Assembly: GCA_017964755.1 (NCBI GenBank)
Contig: JAGCRI010000073.1
Location: 1-16,028, forward strand
Length of the DNA: 16,028 bases
Direction: 5' to 3'
DNA from: Bacteroidales bacterium
GTDB lineage: Bacteria > Bacteroidota > Bacteroidia > Bacteroidales > WCHB1-69
Part shown: positions 1 to 6,745 of the stretch, piece by piece
Numbering within the stretch: position 1 is the stretch's first letter
Layout: each line of letters opens with the position of its first letter
Made by a program: the position numbers and the translations under genes
The notes under the pieces: generated by a model
Told to the model about the DNA's origin: nothing
The model's database searches: none
Seen by the model: only the letters and a program-made list of their open reading frames with translations

Positions 1-723
1 GCCCTCATCGAAATAATCAACCCTGACGGCACTATGGCTCGCGTGCCGCAGCTGATGGAAGTAGCCAAAAAATTTGACATCAAAATAATAACTATCGCAG
101 ATCTGATTGCCCATAGGGTGAAAACCGAAACCCTCATCAAGCGCGAGCAATCTGTCCACCTCCCGACACAATGGGGTGATTTTGAGCTCATTGCATACAC
201 GCAGCAAAACACCGACAACGTCCACCTCGCCCTGAAAAAAGGCGAATGGTCAAAAGATGATGAGATACTTGTGCGTGTGCATTCGTCATGCGCCACCGGC
301 GACATCTTCGGCTCCTGCAAATGCGACTGCGGCGAACAGCTCCACCGCTCAATGCAAATGGTAAACGAAGCGGGCAAAGGACTTATCCTCTACATGAGTC
401 AGGAAGGCCGTGGCATAGGATTAGTAAACAAACTGAAAGCCTATCATTTGCAAGAATTGGGACGCGACACCGTTGAGGCGAACCTTGAACTCGGTTTCCG
501 CGCTGACGAGCGCGAATACGGCATTGGCGCACAGATACTCCGCGACCTGAACGCGACAAAAATCAGACTCATAACCAACAATCCTACAAAACGGGTCGGA
601 CTCACAGGACACGGCATCACTATCATTGAAACAGTGCCTATCATTATTGAGCCAAACAAAATCAACTTCAAATATCTGAAGACGAAACAGGAAAAAATGG
701 GGCACCAGCTCCATCTTAAATAA
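1..723 (+). CDS. ribBA: RibBA, 3' part: DHBP synthase C-terminus fused to GTP cyclohydrolase II
   Basis: The reading frame is open from base 1, so the gene is cut by the window start; 240 codons remain. The first ~30 residues (ending in a DLIAHR-type segment) match the end of 3,4-dihydroxy-2-butanone-4-phosphate synthase, which takes ribulose 5-phosphate to DHBP. The rest is a whole GTP cyclohydrolase II domain, which opens GTP to the pyrimidine precursor of riboflavin; both are cytosolic steps. Visible landmarks are the zinc-binding pattern C-x10-C-x-C (window residues 97, 108, 110, within VHSSCATGDIFGS and KCDCG), the QEGRGIGL segment, DTVEANLELGF and the TNNPTKR segment near the end. One extra cysteine lies between the zinc ligands. 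A lipoprotein gene follows after 30 nt, so it probably heads or continues an operon. The fused arrangement is inferred from the continuous frame; the catalytic residues of the RibB half are outside the window. Confidence 0.95.
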   Translation, partial: ALIEIINPDGTMARVPQLMEVAKKFDIKIITIADLIAHRVKTETLIKREQSVHLPTQWGDFELIAYTQQNTDNVHLALKKGEWSKDDEILVRVHSSCATGDIFGSCKCDCGEQLHRSMQMVNEAGKGLILYMSQEGRGIGLVNKLKAYHLQELGRDTVEANLELGFRADEREYGIGAQILRDLNATKIRLITNNPTKRVGLTGHGITIIETVPIIIEPNKINFKYLKTKQEKMGHQLHLK

Positions 724-753
724 TATAGTAACTCTTATTGATATTTTTACTTC

Positions 754-1473
754 ATGAAAAGACTATACATATTTATTATAATATGCCTGCTATTTTCGGC
801 TTGCAACAAACAGGAAGGTGAAGGCGGCACCGGAGCCGTACAAGGCACCGTCTATCTTGTGCACCACCCTGACGACTGCTTCGACTTGCATACCGACACG
901 CTCAAGGCAGCGAAAGCCGATGTCTTCATCATTTACGGTGACAGCGACTATTTCAATGATGACGTAGAAACAGACTATAACGGCTTCTACAAATTCAAAT
1001 ATCTGAATGCCGGGACTTACACCATATTCGCATATTCCACAAAACCAAGCGGAGAGAAAATAGCTGTCAAACAGACAATCACCATAAAACGCGGTGAGAC
1101 CGGCACCGTTAACGACATCTATATACATGACGGCAAAGCCTACGGCACTTCTATCATAAAAGGCATTGTGATGGCGACGTACATAGATGGAACCGGCAAC
1201 GAGATTGAAAATACAGTAATCAGCGGCTATGTATACAACCAGCGTGTGTTTCTGAAGCGCGCAAGCGAAGACGCCCATTTCGATGACACCCGCACCGGCA
1301 TTGACGGAGTTTACGCTTTCCAAAAGATCGAGCCCGGCGAATACGAAGTCTTCACTGTTTCAGTCACCCAAGACGGTGATGAAATACCATATATCGTGAA
1401 AAAAAATGTCACAGTATCACAGGCAGGCGAGATTGTCGAAGCCCCGACATTGTCTGTTTGTATTAAACCTTAA
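754..1473 (+). CDS. lipoprotein with two Ig-like (carboxypeptidase-regulatory-like) domains
   Basis: A 239-aa protein with a lipoprotein signal: positive start, hydrophobic core and lipobox LFSAC, so Cys17 is the likely lipidated residue. Acidic residues just after it (NKQEGEG) could favour surface export in Bacteroidota, but this is only a guess. The mature part looks like two tandem beta-sandwich domains, about residues 27-127 and 129-236. Each has the hallmark of the carboxypeptidase regulatory-like or SpaA-like fold: a D-x-x-G-x-Y-x-F strand followed by PG-Y or AG-Y (TDYNGFYKFKYLNAGTYTI and TGIDGVYAFQKIEPGEYEV). Such domains usually bind or display other modules; no enzyme motif is seen. 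The gene starts 30 nt after ribBA and its stop overlaps the next start (TAATG), so translation of the next gene is probably coupled. The substrate and role are unknown. Confidence 0.8.
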   Translation: MKRLYIFIIICLLFSACNKQEGEGGTGAVQGTVYLVHHPDDCFDLHTDTLKAAKADVFIIYGDSDYFNDDVETDYNGFYKFKYLNAGTYTIFAYSTKPSGEKIAVKQTITIKRGETGTVNDIYIHDGKAYGTSIIKGIVMATYIDGTGNEIENTVISGYVYNQRVFLKRASEDAHFDDTRTGIDGVYAFQKIEPGEYEVFTVSVTQDGDEIPYIVKKNVTVSQAGEIVEAPTLSVCIKP

Positions 1474-1901
1474 TGACTATGAGTCTCAAAAAAGCATTCA
1501 ATATCTGCCTCCTGATTTTCGGCATCATTTTGCCTTCAATGGCACAGGTTTCACAAGCCACAATCGAAAAGAGGGAAAAACGCAAGAACCTCACAATAAA
1601 GGAGTGGAACACCAACGAAGCAACCAAAAGCAAGTATCTCGACCATGTCACAACATACGATGACAAGGGGCGTAAGACTGAAGAGACAGAATATGCCAAT
1701 TATGGCATGAAAGAAAGGACAACATACGAATACGATGAAAAAGGGCTTTGTATCAAGGAAGTAGTTTACAACTCCCACAACAAGCCATACCGTATCCGCA
1801 AATTCGAATACAACGCCGACGGCACAAAAAAGACACAATATAACTACCTGCCAAACGGAAAGTTAGAAACCACAAAAGTCTTTGAATACATATTCAAATA
1901 A
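1473..1901 (+). CDS. small secreted YD-repeat-like protein, unknown function
   Basis: A 142-aa protein with a Sec signal peptide (hydrophobic residues 8-22, likely cleavage near MAQ at 23-25). The rest holds about three short tandem units starting near residues 60, 84 and 110, with a partial fourth at 135. Each has aromatic-x-Tyr-(D/N)-x-x-G-(R/L/T), as in YDDKGRKTEE, YEYDEKGLCIKE and FEYNADGTKKTQ. This resembles YD/RHS-type or MORN-like beta-hairpin repeats of small Bacteroidota exported proteins, but the resemblance is by eye and the fold is inferred. The start used overlaps the lipoprotein stop by one base; a second in-frame ATG at 1479 would give a protein two residues shorter and is equally plausible. 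There is no T9SS sorting domain, so a periplasmic location is likely. trmN6 follows after 2 nt. Confidence 0.75.
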   Translation: MTMSLKKAFNICLLIFGIILPSMAQVSQATIEKREKRKNLTIKEWNTNEATKSKYLDHVTTYDDKGRKTEETEYANYGMKERTTYEYDEKGLCIKEVVYNSHNKPYRIRKFEYNADGTKKTQYNYLPNGKLETTKVFEYIFK

Positions 1902-1903
1902 GG

Positions 1904-2629
1904 GTGTTCCATTTCAAGCATTTCTCACTTTACCATGAAAACAGTTCCATAAAGATAGGGACTGACAGTGTTTTGCTTGCCGCCGTCCCCACCCTACCAA
2001 ACGCGCATAGCGTGCTTGATATTGGCTGCGGGTGCGGTGTAATAGCATTCGTTACAGCTTTCCGCCTCAAGAAACTGTTTCCCGATTCACAACATAATAT
2101 TATAGGTATTGACATTGACGAGCGTTCAATAGAAGACGCGCGCCGCAACCTCGTTTTTTTCCCGAAGAGCGAAAACCAGCATATTGATTTTATCAATATC
2201 AGTTTACAGGAATATTCAAAAGCTGGAAAAAAATTCGACCTTATCGTATGCAATCCTCCGTTTTTCAGCAACTCGCTGAAACCTGCTTCCGAACGGAAAC
2301 GGCAAGGCAAACACAGCGACAACAACCTCAGTTTTAAGGAATTGGCAGATAATGTCACAGAACTGCTAACCCCCAACGGGCATTTTCATCTTATCCTGCC
2401 AACAAATGAAAGTGATATTTTTAAAGAATTGGTTGACAATAAATTACACAAATTCCAAGAGACAGACATCATCCCTGTAAAAGGAGAGAAGCCCAATCGC
2501 CGCATTATGGTGTTCGGAAGAGACGGAGCCATACCAACAAGCCATAACACATTGACAATCAGAGCATCAAATGGCTTATACACAGAAGAATACAGAGATA
2601 TTACTGCTGATTTTCTGTTTGTGAAATAA
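1904..2629 (+). CDS. trmN6: tRNA1(Val) adenine(37)-N6-methyltransferase TrmN6
   Basis: A 241-aa SAM-dependent methylase expected to modify A37 of tRNA1(Val). The protein opens directly with the family's N-terminal block (FHFKHFSLY, then IKIGTDSVLLAAV). It has the SAM-binding motif VLDIGCGCGVIA at residues 38-49, the acidic end of strand 2 (GIDIDE, ~68-73), and the catalytic NPPF signature of N6-adenine methylases at residues 117-120. Length fits the family (about 240-250 aa). The start is a GTG; no ATG lies upstream of the conserved block in this frame, and GTG directly precedes the first conserved residue. It lies 2 nt after the previous stop, so translation probably depends on re-initiation from the upstream gene. 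The convergent neighbour ends 47 nt downstream. Confidence 0.9.
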   Translation: MFHFKHFSLYHENSSIKIGTDSVLLAAVPTLPNAHSVLDIGCGCGVIAFVTAFRLKKLFPDSQHNIIGIDIDERSIEDARRNLVFFPKSENQHIDFINISLQEYSKAGKKFDLIVCNPPFFSNSLKPASERKRQGKHSDNNLSFKELADNVTELLTPNGHFHLILPTNESDIFKELVDNKLHKFQETDIIPVKGEKPNRRIMVFGRDGAIPTSHNTLTIRASNGLYTEEYRDITADFLFVK

Positions 2630-2671
2630 AATTCACTTCCTTTAAAATAGAGTTACACAACAACCGTCTCC

Positions 2672-2695
2672 GCATTTTACGGTAGAGTAAAATGC
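2672..2695. repeat. perfect 9-bp inverted repeat over the end of the 2677-4221 gene
   Basis: GCATTTTAC (2672-2680) and GTAAAATGC (2687-2695) are exact reverse complements around a 6-nt loop. The repeat spans the last codons and stop of the minus-strand gene and lies in the convergent zone behind trmN6. The paralogous gene upstream keeps the same coding half but lacks the matching half (only about 4 bp can pair there). No T-run follows on either strand, so it is not a textbook intrinsic terminator, but a bidirectional stop or 3'-end-stabilising hairpin is plausible. Confidence 0.5.
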
Positions 2696-4221
2696 TGCAT
2701 AGTTGTACCTACGCCAGAAACCGTAAAATAGACGTTCTTGCCGTCAAAATAGTTCACGCCACAGAACTGTCGTTTCTTGCTATCCTGCAACATCACAAGT
2801 TGCTTCTCTGGTCCCGCGTCTGTAAGTTTCGCCATAACAGTGCAACATTCCTGAGCTTTGAATAATCCGTTATACATTTCAGCACCTTTCCCTGAATCAA
2901 AATTGGCTTTCGTCTCATTATACATAATATATACGTCATTTTTGGAAACGAAGGGAGAAAACGATATATACTTATCCACAAAATTAGCACGCAATCCATT
3001 AAGTTCATAATCAGCGTCATATTCACCTACAACAGTTTGGTGGTTTTTAAGCATCGGAGCCGCAAGAATCTCACCATCAGAGGCAAAATGCTGATATACG
3101 ATATTTCCAACATGAATCCTATCGTATGAACCATTATTTGAAGATACATGATATTGCCCATAATGATGACCTATCATCATAATTGAACCGTCATCCACCT
3201 GTTGTAAAAAACAGCATTTTGTTCTATAAGCCAAAAAAACGCCGAGATTTGTAGTCTCTTGTGGCGCGACCTGCTCATCGCTGAGAGCCCGCACTTTCAC
3301 ATTCGACATCTCCATAGTCTTCGTGTCAATAAAACAATGGAAGAATGCGTCTGTTGTATGACTTGTAGGCGATGTATAATATCCGCCGATAAAATAATTT
3401 CCGTTTTTAAGCGGGCATATTTTCATCGAATTGATGATTCCCTCCTCAAATGAAAGTCCGAGACTCTCTGTGTAAGAGTCTGTGCAAAGCACCACTTGAA
3501 TTGCGGTGCTGACCACTTCCTTCTTGTTCACCTCACCTGTCAACATCAGCAATGCAACCTCTCCGTCGTTGTTCACGATAACATCTTCAATATGGAAACT
3601 GCCCCCAAATATTTCGGGTGTTATTATTTTATATAGTATCTCCTCTCCATTCTCATCAAAAACAAAAACACGCATCTCGCTCGCAATCCTATTCTTATTA
3701 ACAACATAAAACATGAACGCATGTTTGGTCCCGTCTGGCGAAACTGCAGCATACTCTTTCGTGTATGATCGCTTCTCCAATTTAATTGATAACCGTGTTT
3801 TGTTTTCAATCACAGGTCCTCCATCTTTAGGTATCATTGCTGTTATTAATTTCTGCCCCTCTTTTTTCGTATCCTGATAGTACAAGGCAAAAATATTGTC
3901 TCCAGCTCCAAAAGAGAACAAGCCCCTGTAGTCTATTGGTAGCTCCACTGAATGGTGCTCCACTGTGTTTGTCTTTTTATTATATGTCAATATGTTATGT
4001 CGAAAATTCTTTTTGCCCTCCACAAGGCGTGAATACATCCAATACGTACTATAAAACATCGTAAACTTATTGCCATCATCACCGACAATATTTATATGTG
4101 CGTTTGACGGAGTATAATACGCAACAATAGCCTTTTCATTTGGGGTACACAACGGGGTTTGAGGGATAACATTCCCTGTTATTATAATTGCAAACAGCAG
4201 AAAAACAGATATTTTTTTCAT
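2677..4221 (-). CDS. exported protein of unknown function, tandem paralog A
   Basis: A 514-aa protein with a Sec signal peptide (residues 1-21, cleavage near IPQ). I recognise no domain. Seen in it: regularly spaced SPDG (151), NNDG (207), a strongly conserved CPLKNGNYFIGGYY block (259-272), DGSIMM (334) and SPFVSKNDVYIMYN (422-435). Alternating hydrophobic strands separated by D-G or N-G turns suggest an all-beta fold, perhaps a propeller; this is inference. Cysteines at 25, 236, 259, 285 and 459 have counterparts in the paralog, so disulfides in the periplasm are possible. There is no T9SS sorting domain and no lipobox. It is about 55% identical (hand count, no gaps) to the neighbour at 4262-5761 over residues 151-390, while the first 100 residues differ strongly. 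It lies 40 nt downstream of that paralog and is probably co-transcribed as the last gene. Confidence 0.8.
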   Translation of the reverse strand: MKKISVFLLFAIIITGNVIPQTPLCTPNEKAIVAYYTPSNAHINIVGDDGNKFTMFYSTYWMYSRLVEGKKNFRHNILTYNKKTNTVEHHSVELPIDYRGLFSFGAGDNIFALYYQDTKKEGQKLITAMIPKDGGPVIENKTRLSIKLEKRSYTKEYAAVSPDGTKHAFMFYVVNKNRIASEMRVFVFDENGEEILYKIITPEIFGGSFHIEDVIVNNDGEVALLMLTGEVNKKEVVSTAIQVVLCTDSYTESLGLSFEEGIINSMKICPLKNGNYFIGGYYTSPTSHTTDAFFHCFIDTKTMEMSNVKVRALSDEQVAPQETTNLGVFLAYRTKCCFLQQVDDGSIMMIGHHYGQYHVSSNNGSYDRIHVGNIVYQHFASDGEILAAPMLKNHQTVVGEYDADYELNGLRANFVDKYISFSPFVSKNDVYIMYNETKANFDSGKGAEMYNGLFKAQECCTVMAKLTDAGPEKQLVMLQDSKKRQFCGVNYFDGKNVYFTVSGVGTTMQHFTLP

Positions 4222-4261
4222 AACAATTATTTTTTGCTAATAAAAATATTGTAGCAACAAG

Positions 4262-5761
4262 TTACGGCAGAGTAAAATGGTGCAGTATCGTCTGTTTCAA
4301 GCCAGACGTATAAAAATATACATTGTTCCCATCGCAATGCAACACTTCATTCACTTGGCGGCTTTTGTTGTCAGGGAGCATGACAAGTTTGGTCTCAGGC
4401 CCTGAGTCAGACAATTTTGCCAAGACAGTACAATTTGCCCCAGCCGTCACCAATGCCGCATTGGCAGTCGCCCCATCTCCGGATTTGAAATTAGATTGCG
4501 AGTCATTATACAGTAGGTAAACATCATTACCTGCAACGAACGGAGAAACAGAAATATGAAAATCGGTAAATTTTACGCCATTCTTACCTAAAGAATTAGC
4601 AAACACCTGATGCTTTTTAAGCATTGGAGCCGCAAGCAGCTCACCATCCGAATCAAAATGCTGGTAAATAATGTTCTCAAAATTATAAACATAATATGAA
4701 CCGTTGTTAGTGTATACATAATATGCCCCATAATGTTCACCTACCATCATTATAGAGCCATCCTCCAATTGCTCAATCAAGCGGTTTTGAGTATTAAAGT
4801 TCAACATCGTAGTAATGTTAACCAACTTATTCGGGGCAATCTGCTCCTTACTCAATGGCTGAGCTACAATCTTAGAGACCTCCATTGTTTTCGTGTCCAC
4901 AAAACAGTGGAAAAAGCCATCTGTCGTCAAGGCTTTTGGCGAAAGATAATACCCGCCTATGAAATAGTTGCCGTTTTTAAGCGGGCACACCTGCATATGA
5001 TAAATGATTCCGTCTTCAAACGGTGCCCCTACGCTTTCCACATATGCACTGTTACATATAACCAATTGTATTGCTGTTGTTATAAATTTCCAGTTTTTAC
5101 GTTCACCTGTCAACAGAAGAACTGCGACTTCCCCGTCATTTGTAACAGAAATATTATTCAGACTAAAAGTCTCACCATACATTTCAGGCGCAACAATTTT
5201 GTTCAATATCTCCTTACCTGACTCATCATAGACGAGAATTCTCATCTGTGCGACTGTACCCTTTTTGCTCACCACATAAAACAACATAGCATGCTTCTTC
5301 CCATCGGGTGATTCTGCCGAGCGCTTTTCCACATACTCATCTTTTCCCAATTTAATATTCAGTCTTGTGTTGTACTCAATTTCACCTCCATTTTTTGGTA
5401 TAAACGCCGTGATAAGGTTAACTCCTGCCTTCTTTGTTGTTTGGAAATAGGTTGAAAAAAACTTGTCGCCAACTCTATAAGTAAAAACCGGCTCATAATC
5501 CTTCGGGACTGTCAATTCATTATAATCAAGCGTATTTGACTCCTTATTGTACGTCCAGATAGAGTGTATCTTACCTTTCTTAGCATGCGGATATGAATAT
5601 ATGTTGAAACTATTTGCATCTGCAGAAATAGTTTCTGCCGCATAAGTTTGCGGATGAAACCCTTTGATTTCAATACCATTGTTAGGGTTGCACAACTCCT
5701 TTTGGGCAAAAGCGATGAATACCGTGAATACGGCCAATAAAAACATTATAAACTTTTTCAT
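4262..5761 (-). CDS. exported protein of unknown function, tandem paralog B
   Basis: A 499-aa protein with a clear Sec signal peptide (cleavage near IAFA-Q, residues 19-20), unknown function, and the same architecture as the downstream 514-aa paralog. Shared landmarks are SPDG (141), NDGEVA (198), CPLKNGNYFIGGYY (249-262), FFHCF (273-277), DGSIMM (324), SPFVAGNDVYLLYN (416-429) and an identical C-terminal HFTLP. Cysteines 24, 226, 249, 275 and 444 match those of the paralog. Strand-turn rhythm suggests an all-beta structure, but no family is recognised. No T9SS domain and no transmembrane segment beyond the signal peptide are seen, so it is probably soluble in the periplasm or released by another route. 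It sits first after a well-formed TATCTTTG promoter (5786-5793), making it the first gene of a two-gene unit separate from prmA. Confidence 0.82.
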   Translation of the reverse strand: MKKFIMFLLAVFTVFIAFAQKELCNPNNGIEIKGFHPQTYAAETISADANSFNIYSYPHAKKGKIHSIWTYNKESNTLDYNELTVPKDYEPVFTYRVGDKFFSTYFQTTKKAGVNLITAFIPKNGGEIEYNTRLNIKLGKDEYVEKRSAESPDGKKHAMLFYVVSKKGTVAQMRILVYDESGKEILNKIVAPEMYGETFSLNNISVTNDGEVAVLLLTGERKNWKFITTAIQLVICNSAYVESVGAPFEDGIIYHMQVCPLKNGNYFIGGYYLSPKALTTDGFFHCFVDTKTMEVSKIVAQPLSKEQIAPNKLVNITTMLNFNTQNRLIEQLEDGSIMMVGEHYGAYYVYTNNGSYYVYNFENIIYQHFDSDGELLAAPMLKKHQVFANSLGKNGVKFTDFHISVSPFVAGNDVYLLYNDSQSNFKSGDGATANAALVTAGANCTVLAKLSDSGPETKLVMLPDNKSRQVNEVLHCDGNNVYFYTSGLKQTILHHFTLP

Positions 5762-5785
5762 AATAATAATTAAATGGTTACGCTA

Positions 5786-5814
5786 CAAAGATATAAAAAA
5801 TAAATTAAACGCAA
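5786..5814 (-). promoter_or_regulatory. Bacteroidota-type promoter for the tandem paralog pair
   Basis: Read on the minus strand, TATCTTTG (5786-5793) is an exact match to the Bacteroidota -7 consensus TAnnTTTG, with TTG at 5812-5814 as a -33 element, 18 nt apart. The expected start would leave a leader of roughly 18 nt before the ATG at 5761. This is the best-formed promoter in the window. Confidence 0.65.
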
Positions 5815-5834
5815 CCTGAATGTTTTTTTCTGAG

Positions 5835-5853
5835 ATAAATCTTTAAGATTTAT
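5835..5853. repeat. AT-rich perfect palindrome between prmA and the paralog pair
   Basis: ATAAATCTT (5835-5843) and AAGATTTAT (5845-5853) are exact reverse complements around a single T. It lies 38 nt past the prmA stop and about 20 nt upstream of the -33 element of the next promoter. It could be a weak hairpin ending prmA transcription or an operator for the paralog pair. No T-run follows on the minus strand, so a role as intrinsic terminator is weakly supported. Confidence 0.45.
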
Positions 5854-5890
5854 TGCAAATTGATTTTGCAGATTTACGCAGAGAAAAGAA

Positions 5891-6727
5891 TTAACGAATA
5901 AATTTCGCGGCGCACCAACGGTTTTTCTCCTTATGCGATATATATTTCATATTCAACCCATTACAACATTCTGTAATAATTGGAAGGTCTGTGTCGGCAT
6001 AGAAGCCGCTTAGGAAAATCACGCCACCGGGGTTCATCGCCTGTGCGTAAGCGTGCATATCATTGAGCAAAATGTTTCTGTTGATGTTCGCTATGATGAT
6101 GTCGAATTTTTCGGCTCCGATACTTCCGGCGTCACCAAGACGGACAACCATATCGGCAATACCATTTTTTTCATTGTTTTCCAGATTGTTGCGATAAGCC
6201 CACTCGTCATTGTCAATCGCCACGACCTTGGCGGCGCCGCGCTTATAGGCAAGTATCGCGAGCACACCTGTCCCCGCCCCCATGTCAAGCACGCTTTTTC
6301 CCTTCATATCTTCCTCAAGAAGATATTGTATCATCTGGGATGTCGTTTCATGGTGTGCCGTACCGAAACTCATCTTGGGTTCAATGATGATTTCGTATTC
6401 GGCCTCCGGACAAGGTTTGTGGAACGGTGCGCGGATATAGCACGCTCCAATCTTCACCGGTTCATAATTAGCCTCCCACACGGCATTCCAATCCTGACTT
6501 TTCACCTTTGAGATAAAATACTTTGTATCAACAGGATAACCATGAGTTTCCATAAGTGTCCGCGTTGCTTCATCATCATACAGGTCTTCACGCACATAGC
6601 CGCACATCTCCGATTCGTCTTCGCCATCGCAAAAACTGTCAAAACCGATTTCACCCAAAAGGGCAGCAAAAACATCTTTCCAAGGCTCGATTTCAGAAAA
6701 TCTAACCTTAATTTCCACAAAATCCAT
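5891..6727 (-). CDS. prmA: ribosomal protein L11 methyltransferase PrmA
   Basis: A 278-aa cytosolic SAM-dependent enzyme expected to methylate lysine side chains and the N-terminus of ribosomal protein L11. The N-terminal ~75 residues form the small L11-recognition domain. After it come the family signatures QDWNAVWEANYEP (78-90), EPKMSFGTAHHETT (116-129), the SAM motif VLDMGAGTGVLAI (146-158), the acidic AIDNDE (170-175), and the NINRNIL block (214-220), which takes the place of the NI(L/I)ANPL-type motif in this lineage. Length is close to the usual 270-300 aa. The ATG at 6727 is 18 nt past the stop of the PepSY-like gene on the same strand, so the two are very probably co-transcribed; no promoter is seen between them. 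Confidence 0.93.
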   Translation of the reverse strand: MDFVEIKVRFSEIEPWKDVFAALLGEIGFDSFCDGEDESEMCGYVREDLYDDEATRTLMETHGYPVDTKYFISKVKSQDWNAVWEANYEPVKIGACYIRAPFHKPCPEAEYEIIIEPKMSFGTAHHETTSQMIQYLLEEDMKGKSVLDMGAGTGVLAILAYKRGAAKVVAIDNDEWAYRNNLENNEKNGIADMVVRLGDAGSIGAEKFDIIIANINRNILLNDMHAYAQAMNPGGVIFLSGFYADTDLPIITECCNGLNMKYISHKEKNRWCAAKFIR

Positions 6728-6745
6728 AAAAACAATCTGTTATAC

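Noticed and set aside
790..1323. 177-codon open frame on the minus strand
   Set aside because: It is antisense to the lipoprotein gene, which has a lipobox and two repeated domain signatures.
4733..5221. 162-codon open frame on the plus strand
   Set aside because: It is antisense to paralog B, whose protein is supported by its conserved paralog; the composition is that of a frame shadow.
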